NCBI RefSeq assembly: GCF_011320115.1
Contig: NZ_JAANOZ010000012.1
Location: 1 to 64,000 of the forward strand
Length of the DNA stretch: 64,000 nt
Direction: 5' to 3'
Source of the DNA: Croceibacterium segetis
GTDB lineage: Bacteria > Pseudomonadota > Alphaproteobacteria > Sphingomonadales > Sphingomonadaceae
Shown: positions 7,071-14,877 of the stretch, one piece after another
How positions within the stretch are numbered: the first letter of the stretch is position 1
Layout of the letters: every line of letters starts with the position of its first letter
Made by a program: the position numbers and the translations under genes
Notes under the pieces: generated by a model
Told to the model about the DNA's origin: nothing
The model's database searches: none
What the model saw: the letters and a program-made list of their open reading frames with translations, nothing else

Positions 7071-7906
7071 GGTGCTGTCAGTCTAATCGCAACTCGTCTC
7101 CGATCGGCGCAGCTGTGTCTTGATGGCGCATGGTTCATCCCATGAGGTTCTGCCACTCGGCCAGGGCGGCCGAGCGGCGGGTCTTGTAAGTCTGTCGATC
7201 GACGAGGTGGCGTTCAAGGTTGAAGTGGTTGTGGACGTTGGCATGGAGCGAGGCGAACTTCTGCAAGCTCTTCATCTGCCGGAACCGCAGCATCGCCCGC
7301 TCTCGTCGTCGGAACGGCAGGTGGCTGTTCTCCACCCGGTTGTTGGCCCAGCGGCCGACCTCCTGCTTGTCGGCGTTGCCGAGCTCGCTCATCGCGGCCT
7401 TGTACGAGCGCAGCCCATCGGTGGTAATCGTCTCGGGTGAGCCATGGCGCTTGAGCGCCTTCTTCATGAACGTCAGGGCGGCGGCCTTGTCCCTCGTCTT
7501 GGTGACGTAGCTCTCGAGCACCTCGCCTTCCTGGTCCACCGCTCGCCACAGGTAATGCATCTCGCCGTTCAACTTCACGTACATCTCGTCGAGGTGCCAG
7601 CGCCACTGCCTGAAGCCGCGCATCCGGCTCGCTCGCTGCCGGCGCACGTCTGCCGCGAACAGCGGACCGAACCTGTTCCACCAGTGGCGCACCGTCTCGT
7701 GGCAGATGTCGATGCCGCGCTCGGCCAGCAGGTCCTCGACATTGCGCAAGGACAGCGGGAAGCGGACGTACATCATCACCACCAGCCGGATCACTTCCGG
7801 CGAGGAGTTGAAGTAGCGGAACGGGCTCTGAGGCTTCTTCGGACGAGGCATTCCCCCGCCCTGCCCTCAACTCCTTACCAGCCGGTGCATTTGCTCTGAC
7901 AGAGCC
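7071..7906 (-). mobile_element. IS6-family insertion sequence, complete (836 bp)
   Basis: The element is bounded by GGTGCTGTCAG at 7071 and the complement of GGCTCTGTCAGAGCAAATGC at 7906, with one intact transposase gene. The flanking octamers (7063-7070 CGCAGCCG, 7907-7914 CGTCGGCA) do not match, so this copy did not simply insert here; deletion or homologous exchange with another copy is likely. It ends the ndh gene on one side and lies 32 bp from the stop of a sialidase-fold gene on the other. Confidence 0.9.
7135..7851 (-). CDS. IS6-family DDE transposase
   Basis: The 238-aa protein is full length for IS6 transposases. It has the N-terminal helix-turn-helix (SLRNVEDLLAERGIDICHETV) and a DDE core with WHLDEMYV (Asp88), TTDGLRSY (Asp145) and NRVENSH (probable Glu174), followed by FRRRERAMLRF. 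It belongs to the subgroup with the NNR-ENSH-PFRRRERAM motif. It should be active and able to act on the MITE ends in this window. Confidence 0.93.
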   Translation of the reverse strand: MPRPKKPQSPFRYFNSSPEVIRLVVMMYVRFPLSLRNVEDLLAERGIDICHETVRHWWNRFGPLFAADVRRQRASRMRGFRQWRWHLDEMYVKLNGEMHYLWRAVDQEGEVLESYVTKTRDKAAALTFMKKALKRHGSPETITTDGLRSYKAAMSELGNADKQEVGRWANNRVENSHLPFRRRERAMLRFRQMKSLQKFASLHANVHNHFNLERHLVDRQTYKTRRSAALAEWQNLMG

Positions 7907-7938
7907 CGTCGGCAGGGCAACGTCGCGGGCTCTTGGCA

Positions 7939-9312
7939 CTAGTCGATCGAAAATATGCTTCGCGCGAGGTAACGGACGCCGCCTTTGCCCCATGGCGGCC
8001 ACTTCTCCGTCTTGACCTGCACAGGGTCGTTCCGGTCATTGTAGTAATAGATTACGCCGACGCGCCCGGCGGAGACTTCCCACGCGCGCGGATAGCCGAT
8101 GTCCCAGCTGCCCGCGTCGTCCCGCACGATGATCTCCGGGCTCCAGCTCCTGCCGCCGTCTTTGCTGACTACCGCGCGGATGCCGGGCGGATCCATCCGG
8201 CGCCCGTAGACGAGGACCAGCCTGCCATCGCTCATCAGGACGGGCGCACTCGGAGCCCCGAAGTCGGTCGCGCGCGAGAGGAATTGCCAGGTGCCGCCGC
8301 CATCGTCGCTTGAATAGATCTCGGTCCACTGGGCAGCAGACCAATCGCGATCGCGCCTCAGAATGCAGAGCAGCCTCCCGTTCGGGAGTGCTACCCCTCG
8401 CGGGTACATGAATGCGGGTCCACCGTTGCGATCCGGCGCGATCGAGGAAAGGAAATGGAAGTCGGTCCCCGCCTCCGTGCTACAGTACACCAGCGGTCCG
8501 TTCGTGCCCGGCGAACCCTGGAATCCCGGCGTGCTCCCCGTCAGGAACAGGAGGCAACGGCCATCAGCCCTGACTGTCGCCGAATCGTACGCTGCGAGAG
8601 AGGCCAGATTATCCATCGGCAGCATCGCAGAGCGGGACCAGGTCCTGCCGGCGTCCTTGGAAATTCGGAAGAACGAATGACGCTCCGGCGTCTCGACCAC
8701 GGTCTTGAGGTCCGCATAGAAGTCTTTCACAAGCGGGTCGTCCTGCATGTAGAGGTAGTTGAAATTTGTGACGAGGACGTTGGGGTCACCGAGATCGACC
8801 GGCCCGATCTCGCTCAAAGGTCCCGGCCGTCCGTCGATCCCCACCTGGGGGATCATCACATCGTTGTTGGGCCGCCGCGGATCGACGCTGACGACCTTCC
8901 AGGTCCGGCCGTCGTCGTCCGAACGCACAGTCGCTCCGCGCCTTCCACCGGGACTGTTGGTGACCAGAAATGTATGGTTGAGAAGGTCCGGATTGCCGGC
9001 AGCCGCGGCGGCATAATCCACGGTCGCAAGCGAGAAGTTGCAGATCAGGCCGCCCTCGGGAGTTTCCCAGAAACCGCGCGTGTAGGGATGGCTCGCGAAC
9101 TCGCGCTCGTTCCGGTAGACTACCGCGTTGTCGATGTTCTTGGCCCAGCGCGCGCGGCCGAACTTGCGGATTAGCGGTGCGGCTTGCCCGCGCGCTGCGG
9201 CGGACACCAGGACAAGCCCCGCGGCGCCGCCGCCGACGAGCGCGCCGCGGCGAGAAAGGACAGGCGCTGCCCCCATCGCATCGGTGTCCGAGCTCACCTT
9301 GCCCTCCTTCAT
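7939..9312 (-). CDS. Tat-exported sialidase-fold (BNR/Asp-box) protein, paralogue 1
   Basis: The 457-aa protein starts with a signal resembling a Tat signal (SRRGALVGGGAAGLVLVSAAARG, about residues 20-42). It has at least four Asp-box motifs: SDDDGRTW, SKDAGRTW, SSDDGGGTW and SKDGGRSW, so a six-bladed beta-propeller is expected. Shared with paralogues 2 and 3 are PRGVALPNGRLLC, IIVRDD-GSWDIGYPRAWE and the ending RSIFSID. True sialidases keep an arginine triad; whether it is present was not established, so the name describes fold, not reaction. Its stop codon overlaps nothing, but its start lies in the 4-bp overlap with the downstream-coordinate hydrolase gene (9309-9312). Confidence 0.8.
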   Translation of the reverse strand: MKEGKVSSDTDAMGAAPVLSRRGALVGGGAAGLVLVSAAARGQAAPLIRKFGRARWAKNIDNAVVYRNEREFASHPYTRGFWETPEGGLICNFSLATVDYAAAAAGNPDLLNHTFLVTNSPGGRRGATVRSDDDGRTWKVVSVDPRRPNNDVMIPQVGIDGRPGPLSEIGPVDLGDPNVLVTNFNYLYMQDDPLVKDFYADLKTVVETPERHSFFRISKDAGRTWSRSAMLPMDNLASLAAYDSATVRADGRCLLFLTGSTPGFQGSPGTNGPLVYCSTEAGTDFHFLSSIAPDRNGGPAFMYPRGVALPNGRLLCILRRDRDWSAAQWTEIYSSDDGGGTWQFLSRATDFGAPSAPVLMSDGRLVLVYGRRMDPPGIRAVVSKDGGRSWSPEIIVRDDAGSWDIGYPRAWEVSAGRVGVIYYYNDRNDPVQVKTEKWPPWGKGGVRYLARSIFSID

Positions 9313-10148
9313 CTCAGCCGATCGCGCAGTAGGGCTATCGTCGCGGCCCAGGCCCGCTCGGCCGATGGACTGTCGTAAGCGGGATTGTCGGACAGTGCGA
9401 AGCCGTGGTTGCCGGGCATGACCACGACTGTTCCTTTCAGTCCGGCCGTCGCGAATGCCCTGGCCAGGTCTGCCTTGTCATCCGGCTCCCGCGCATCGGC
9501 GTTCTTGCCGATGGCCACGTAATAGGCTGCCTTGCTGTCTTTCACGAACAGGTGCGGACTATTGGGCCGGGCGGTGGCGATGGCCAGCGGCTGAATGGCC
9601 GCCACCGCCGCGATCCGATCGGGCGCGGCCCGGGCGGTAAGGAACGCGTGGACCGAGCCGATCTCGTACCCGACCGCACCGGCTTTGGCGTGTGTGTTCA
9701 CCCGCGGCAGGCTGTCGAGGTAGGCGAGATAGGCCTTCGCGTCGGAGAGTATCCGCTCGTCGGTCGCCGTGCCGCGCCACTCCTTGTTGCGCGTCGCGAA
9801 GTCGAGCTTGCTGGCGGTCGTGCCGTCGAGCGTCATGCTGCGATAGAACGCGTTCGGGGCGAGTACGACATATCCCTCTGCGGCGAGCCTGCGCCCCATC
9901 TCGGCTATTGTTGGCCGCAGCCCGGCAAGGTCCCCCCAAAGGATAACCGCCGGCGCTTTGGCCTTGGCGGGTGTGAACAGCAGGGCATCGGCCCTTCCGT
10001 CCGGTGTGGTTATGGTGACAAGCTGCTCGCCAGCGGCCGCACTTTGCGCGGGAAGTGTGGCGCAGGCCGAGAGTCCCATTGCGGCGGCGACGACGAGGCC
10101 TGTCACGCATCTGCGCGTTATCCTCTCAGCAAGACCATGCATGTCCAT
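9309..10148 (-). CDS. Dienelactone-hydrolase-like lipoprotein with Glu at the nucleophile position
   Basis: This 279-aa protein has a lipoprotein signal (LSAC, Cys29) and the alpha/beta-hydrolase fold of dienelactone hydrolases (AVILWGDLAGL, LAAEGYVVLAPNAFYR, MPGNHGFALS with His248). The nucleophile elbow, normally G-x-C-x-G, reads GYEIGS, placing Glu162 where Cys or Ser is expected. It may therefore be non-hydrolytic or use another mechanism. It is encoded between two sialidase-fold genes in one minus-strand run, overlapping the next by 4 bp. It is probably anchored in the periplasm or outer membrane. Confidence 0.75.
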   Translation of the reverse strand: MDMHGLAERITRRCVTGLVVAAAMGLSACATLPAQSAAAGEQLVTITTPDGRADALLFTPAKAKAPAVILWGDLAGLRPTIAEMGRRLAAEGYVVLAPNAFYRSMTLDGTTASKLDFATRNKEWRGTATDERILSDAKAYLAYLDSLPRVNTHAKAGAVGYEIGSVHAFLTARAAPDRIAAVAAIQPLAIATARPNSPHLFVKDSKAAYYVAIGKNADAREPDDKADLARAFATAGLKGTVVVMPGNHGFALSDNPAYDSPSAERAWAATIALLRDRLR

Positions 10149-10211
10149 GTTTTCTTTCTACTTGTGAGACGGTTCATCCGTTCGTGATTGTTGTCCGGCG
10201 CGAGCGGCGGC

Positions 10212-11450
10212 TCAGTCGATCGAGAAAATGCTGCGCTGCACGTGACGGACGCCGCCATTCACGTGGACCGTGTCGTCCTTGCTGTTGAAGTAGTAGATCG
10301 TGCAGATCCGCCCGTCGTCCATTTCCCAGGCGTTGGGATACCCCAGATCCCAGCTTCCGCCGTCGTCGCGAACGATGAGCTCAGGCCCCCAAGTCGCTCC
10401 CTCGTCCGCGCTCACCCGGGCACGGATGCCGGACGGCATCAGGCGATAGCCATAGACCATCACCAGGCGCCCATCCCTCTTGATGACCAGGCTGCCCGGC
10501 GCGCCGAAATCGTTGACACGGGAGAAGAACGACCAGGTCCGTCCACCGTCGTCACTCTTGTACAGTTCGGTCCACATCACCCCTTGCGGGCCGCGCTGGC
10601 TGCGCAACGCGCACAGCATGCGCCCGCTGGGCAGCAGGTAACCGCGCGGGTAGAACCAATGCTGTCCCGCGTAAGCCAGAGGCGGCTTCCAGTCACCGGC
10701 GGTATTGCGGAACACGTCCACCTTAGGCGTGACGAACGACAGGAAGTGAAAAGCGAGGCCCCGTGGGGGAAGCGCGAAAACACACGGATGACGATCGAAT
10801 CCGTCGATGACTTCGATCAGCCAGATCAACGCGGTGCCGTCGGGCCGAATGAGGACCGAGTTCATGCCCGATACCGAATGCAGACCGTCGAGCGGCACTT
10901 CGAAGGGCTTACTCCACGTATGACCCCGATCTTTCGACACCCGAACCGTCGTCTTGGAGTTCGGGGCGGCGAATGCGGTGGCGTTATTGGCGATGAGGAC
11001 GTTCTTGTCGCGGTAATCGAGGTGGAGGTCTCCCAGGTCCTCTGCGCCGGCCATAGTCCTGTCGATCTTGCCGAAGATGTCATCCTCCGGGCCCGACCAG
11101 GTCCTCCCGTAATCCTTGGAGCGGAACGAGAGCATCTTAGTGACGGCGCCTTGCCCACCGAGCTTGTTGTGGGCGATGGCATCCGCGTCGGGATAAGTCG
11201 TGGTCGTCGCACGGATCTGCTGGAGAATCTCGCCGTCGCCGATATTCCAGTATCCCATCACATGGGGCCAGCCGGCGAACTCGTTCTCCTTGCGGTAGAC
11301 GACCTTGTGTTCGACATTCGTGAGCCTGCGCGGCGGAGCGTAGTCTCGGGTGCGAACTCCGCCCACCTGCGCGCTGACGGACGCCGAGTACGTCATCAGG
11401 CTGGCGGCCACGCCGCTCTTCATGACACTTCGCCGTGTCGCCCGGCCCAT
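10212..11450 (-). CDS. Tat-exported sialidase-fold (BNR/Asp-box) protein, paralogue 2
   Basis: From the ATG at 11448-11450 the protein is 412 aa and starts with a Tat-like signal (ATRRSVMKSGVAASLMTYSASVSA). An in-frame ATG at 11555 would extend it but adds a non-signal-like stretch. Asp-boxes are SKDYGRTW (as read RSKDYGRTW), SKDRGHTW, SDDGGRTW and SADEGATW. The blocks PRGYLLPSGRMLC, IVRDDGGSWDLGYPNAWE and QRSIFSID match paralogues 1 and 3. It precedes the hydrolase and follows the TonB receptor in the same direction, suggesting co-expression for uptake and processing of one substrate. Confidence 0.8.
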   Translation of the reverse strand: MGRATRRSVMKSGVAASLMTYSASVSAQVGGVRTRDYAPPRRLTNVEHKVVYRKENEFAGWPHVMGYWNIGDGEILQQIRATTTTYPDADAIAHNKLGGQGAVTKMLSFRSKDYGRTWSGPEDDIFGKIDRTMAGAEDLGDLHLDYRDKNVLIANNATAFAAPNSKTTVRVSKDRGHTWSKPFEVPLDGLHSVSGMNSVLIRPDGTALIWLIEVIDGFDRHPCVFALPPRGLAFHFLSFVTPKVDVFRNTAGDWKPPLAYAGQHWFYPRGYLLPSGRMLCALRSQRGPQGVMWTELYKSDDGGRTWSFFSRVNDFGAPGSLVIKRDGRLVMVYGYRLMPSGIRARVSADEGATWGPELIVRDDGGSWDLGYPNAWEMDDGRICTIYYFNSKDDTVHVNGGVRHVQRSIFSID

Positions 11451-11554
11451 CGTGGACGTTTTACCCTCCCCCACAAGCAACTGCCGATCCACCGCGACGA
11501 GAGAACCGGTGCGCGTCCCCTTGTCACGGGCGGAAGGGGGGGGAGATCGCAACA

Positions 11555-14251
11555 TCAGAAGCGCTTGCTGAAGCTCACGTACCAGGAACGCGGTTCACCG
11601 GGCTGCGCAAGGTCGACGGACAGCGCAAGGCGCGTGAAGATGGTCCTCTGAATGAAGTACTTCTTGTTGAGCAGGTTCGTCACGCCTGCGGCGATTTCGT
11701 ATTGGTCCTTGTCGTTCTCGTAGGTGAGGCGACCGTTGAAGAGTGACCGTGCCGGCGTATCGAACTCGGGATAGTTCGAACTGTAGGCGATCTTGCCCGT
11801 CCAGAACCAGTCGAGGCGCGGGGTGAGCGAACCGGCGATTGCCGGGATGTCAAACCTGTATTGAACCCCGCCGCTTAGCGTCCAGTCCGGGAAGGTAAGG
11901 GGACGTCCCGTCGTGCTGCCGCGGTCGGTGTAGCCGAGTGAGAAGTTCGCTATGAGGCGGTCGATCGGCTCGACTGTCGCCTCGAGCTCGACGCCCCTGA
12001 TCGGATCACCGCCCTTGACCGGATAGTTCCACGATCGGCCGATGCACTCGATGCCCACCGTCGAGCCGTTCGGCGGCCCGTCGGTCGCGGCGTTGTACGG
12101 CCGGCAGTTCGTGAACTGGCCCTCCCACGCTGTGCCGATCGGGCCGTCGGGGATCAGAGTCTCCAGACCGGGCTTGATGACCAGGGCGGTGGAGCTCGGA
12201 TCGTATCGCGGTTCGCGTCCGCCGAAGGAACCGTTGCGCATCGAATAGGCCATCCAGAAGGCATCGCCGTTCAACCGCACGCGGCGGTCAAAAAAGTCGG
12301 CCTTGAAGCCCAGTTCATAGCTGATCAGGGCGGTCGGGAACTGCTGCTCGATCTGTCCGGCCTGGAAGATGCGGGTGTTGAAACCCGGCAAGCGGTAGCC
12401 TGTCGCCGCAGAACCATAAATCATGATGTCATCAGTGATCTTGTAGTCCGCGCCGAGCTTCCAGTCCCACCGGGTGTTCTTGATCGGCAGCGTGAAGTAG
12501 GTGCTGCTGCTTGACGGCACAAACTGGATCTGCCCCGCGGGCGTGGCGTCGAACTGGGCGGTGTAGTCGACCAGCTTCTTGTCGGTGGAGCGGCGCAAAC
12601 CGCCGTTCAGGCTCAGGCCCTCCGCGAAGCTGAATAGTTCATAGGGCCGAAGGGTGACGTTGAGGTAGGCCGCCTTCGCATTGGGGTAGTAAAACACATC
12701 GTGGAACTGCTGAGTCCCGGCGGCGGTATTCTGGGGCTGGCCGCGCTCGGTCGCGGTGCCGTCGTAATAGAATAGGCCGGCGGTCCAGTCTACCCAGCCG
12801 TGCTGCCCGGTCAGGCGAAACTCGCCAGTCCAGTACTTCATGTCGTCTTCGTGATAGATGTAGGCGTCCACCAGCGGCGTGCCGTCGTAATTGGCGCCAA
12901 ACTGGGTGTGGATCCGGCGCATTCCGAAGATGGCCAGGGCTTCGATGTCGGAAGTGATCCCGACCCGCAGCTTGCCGTTCAAACCCCAGTTCTCAACCGG
13001 AACCCGGCGCCCCCAGCAGTTGCCGCCGCGATAGATCGAGCCGTTGTAGTAGGTATTGCCGGAGATCTTGTACCCGCTCGGGAGACGGTCGCAGTTGGTC
13101 TCGTAGGTGCTGTAGATATCGTCGGTGAGGAAGCGTTGGTCGAAGCGGAACGGCGTTCCGGGAACCGAGTAGAGGTCGAACAGCGTGATGAGGTTGCGGT
13201 TCACACCGGGCCCGGAATTGACGATCACCCCGGTGTAGTCGCCGTAAGGGGCGCCGAGCGAGTCAAGTCCGCGCAGATGGCCCGCGGTCAGCTGCATGTT
13301 GATGTCGGTGACCTTGTCTGCCGCCCCTTCGTTGTTGGCGTAGGAATAGTCACCGGTGATGTTGAGCTCGATATTGTTCGCGGGTTCCCACCGCAAAGTG
13401 GCCCGCGCGGCGCGCACATCCTCGCCACCGGCGTGGTCGATGACGCAATTCTTGGGCTTCTGGACGCCGCCGGCGTAACTCGTCTTCGAACTCGCGAAGG
13501 GGTACGTACCGGCGAGTTCCGGCGTGCCGTTCTTGTACATCTGGCAACTGAAATCGAGGATCTTCATATATCCTCGCTGCCGCTTCGCGACCATCGAGAC
13601 GCCGATCGCCATCGTGTCGCTGATCGGCAGGTTGACGCCGGCGCGGACGTCAGTGCGATTGCGGGAACCAGCCTTCATGTCGACGTACGCCGACAAGTCA
13701 TCGAAGCTCGGCTTGCGCGAGACCATGTTGACCGCGCCCGAAATGGCGTTGCGGCCAAATAGAGTACCCTGCGGACCTCGCAGGACTTCCACGTGATCGA
13801 GATCGAGCAGGTCGAAGTTGGACCCGAACAGGAACGGGTAGTAGATGTCGTCGATATAGTACGCGACCGCGGGCTCCTGCGAGAATTGCGTGTCGACCAG
13901 ACCGATACCGCGAATGGTCACCGAAACACCCGCGCCGTAAATGGCACCCTCCTTCTGGAAGGTCGCGTTCGGGACGATGGAGCCAAGGTCCGCGAATGTA
14001 TTGACCTGGCGGTCTTCCAGGGCCTTCGCTGTTACCGCTGTGATGGCAATTGGCACGTCCTGAACGTTGGTGGCGACCTTGGTCGCGGTGACAATGATTT
14101 CGCCGTTAGCGCGTTCGGATTTCGGCTCGGCCGTCCCGGCTTTCGCAGCGGCGCTGTCTGCTGGGGTGGCAGCTTGGTCCTGCGCAAACGCGGGCTGCGC
14201 GACGAGAAGGGCGAGAACTGAGCTCGTCGCCAATGCCAAAGGCTTCCTCAT
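11555..14251 (-). CDS. TonB-dependent outer-membrane receptor 1
   Basis: The 898-aa precursor has a signal peptide (about residues 1-24, ending AFAQ), a TonB-box-like IIVTATK, a plug domain (VPIAITAVTAKALEDRQV, VEVLRGPQGTLFGRN) and a long beta-barrel ending in aromatic Phe (WYVSFSKRF). It is paralogous to the receptor at 27841-30426, with closely similar plug segments such as NFDLLD-DH-EVLRGPQG. Neighbouring enzymes suggest it imports an organic catabolic substrate rather than siderophores, which is inference. Transcription starts in the 626-bp region shared with the divergent NTF2 gene. Confidence 0.92.
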   Translation of the reverse strand: MRKPLALATSSVLALLVAQPAFAQDQAATPADSAAAKAGTAEPKSERANGEIIVTATKVATNVQDVPIAITAVTAKALEDRQVNTFADLGSIVPNATFQKEGAIYGAGVSVTIRGIGLVDTQFSQEPAVAYYIDDIYYPFLFGSNFDLLDLDHVEVLRGPQGTLFGRNAISGAVNMVSRKPSFDDLSAYVDMKAGSRNRTDVRAGVNLPISDTMAIGVSMVAKRQRGYMKILDFSCQMYKNGTPELAGTYPFASSKTSYAGGVQKPKNCVIDHAGGEDVRAARATLRWEPANNIELNITGDYSYANNEGAADKVTDINMQLTAGHLRGLDSLGAPYGDYTGVIVNSGPGVNRNLITLFDLYSVPGTPFRFDQRFLTDDIYSTYETNCDRLPSGYKISGNTYYNGSIYRGGNCWGRRVPVENWGLNGKLRVGITSDIEALAIFGMRRIHTQFGANYDGTPLVDAYIYHEDDMKYWTGEFRLTGQHGWVDWTAGLFYYDGTATERGQPQNTAAGTQQFHDVFYYPNAKAAYLNVTLRPYELFSFAEGLSLNGGLRRSTDKKLVDYTAQFDATPAGQIQFVPSSSSTYFTLPIKNTRWDWKLGADYKITDDIMIYGSAATGYRLPGFNTRIFQAGQIEQQFPTALISYELGFKADFFDRRVRLNGDAFWMAYSMRNGSFGGREPRYDPSSTALVIKPGLETLIPDGPIGTAWEGQFTNCRPYNAATDGPPNGSTVGIECIGRSWNYPVKGGDPIRGVELEATVEPIDRLIANFSLGYTDRGSTTGRPLTFPDWTLSGGVQYRFDIPAIAGSLTPRLDWFWTGKIAYSSNYPEFDTPARSLFNGRLTYENDKDQYEIAAGVTNLLNKKYFIQRTIFTRLALSVDLAQPGEPRSWYVSFSKRF

Positions 14252-14323
14252 AGTGATCCTACCCCCAAGCTCGAATTGGAATTGAAGCCTGAGTACCTAG
14301 GGGCCTGATTTTCGGCTTGACTG

Positions 14324-14335
14324 CTTGGGCCCAAG
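14324..14335. promoter_or_regulatory. 12-bp palindrome CTTGGGCCCAAG between divergent genes
   Basis: The perfect palindrome lies about 75 bp upstream of the TonB receptor start. The surrounding region 14252-14877 separates two divergent transcription units and shows no convincing gene, so it should hold both promoters. The palindrome is a candidate operator only. Confidence 0.3.
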
Positions 14336-14877
14336 AACTTGTCGGAATTTCTTCCCGATGGCCGAGGCCCGGAACTGCTGAAGCCGGACCGTCTATTCCC
14401 CCCTACGCCAACAGTAAGCCAATGACGAAGCGTTTGTAATGATTAGTTTTTCTTGAGCGCGCGGACCAACCCAACGATCAGGTTCCACAATAAGACCGCG
14501 CGACCGCTCGTGCGAGTGGGACAGGTTTCTCCACCGCCGCATTCAAATGCCCTCGGACCAGCGACCATATCTCAGACCCGTTGCTGTGTTCCACTCGCCG
14601 ATCACGAGAGTCCGTAATGCCCCTGCGCTCCGCCACGGGAACAAAGCAGGGACGGACCCTAACGAAGCGGAACGGCTGGGTGGTTTTGCAACGGCGCCGC
14701 ATCGAAGGCCTTACCATTTCCGAGAGATCCACGGTGCAGCTTGGCTCTTGCTGGATCTTGCCAGCTTTTGACTGAGGTGGCGCAATCATTGGCACTACAA
14801 TGGCAGTTGACGGTTCAGCCTTGCTTATGTCCGCCACGCCAAACATGCTGAGCGCCATACCCCTTCGGGAGCAACAG

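Noticed and set aside
14470-14800. Possible small genes between the TonB receptor and the NTF2 gene
   Set aside because: Frames of 60-137 codons on both strands have no ribosome site, domain or codon bias that supports them.
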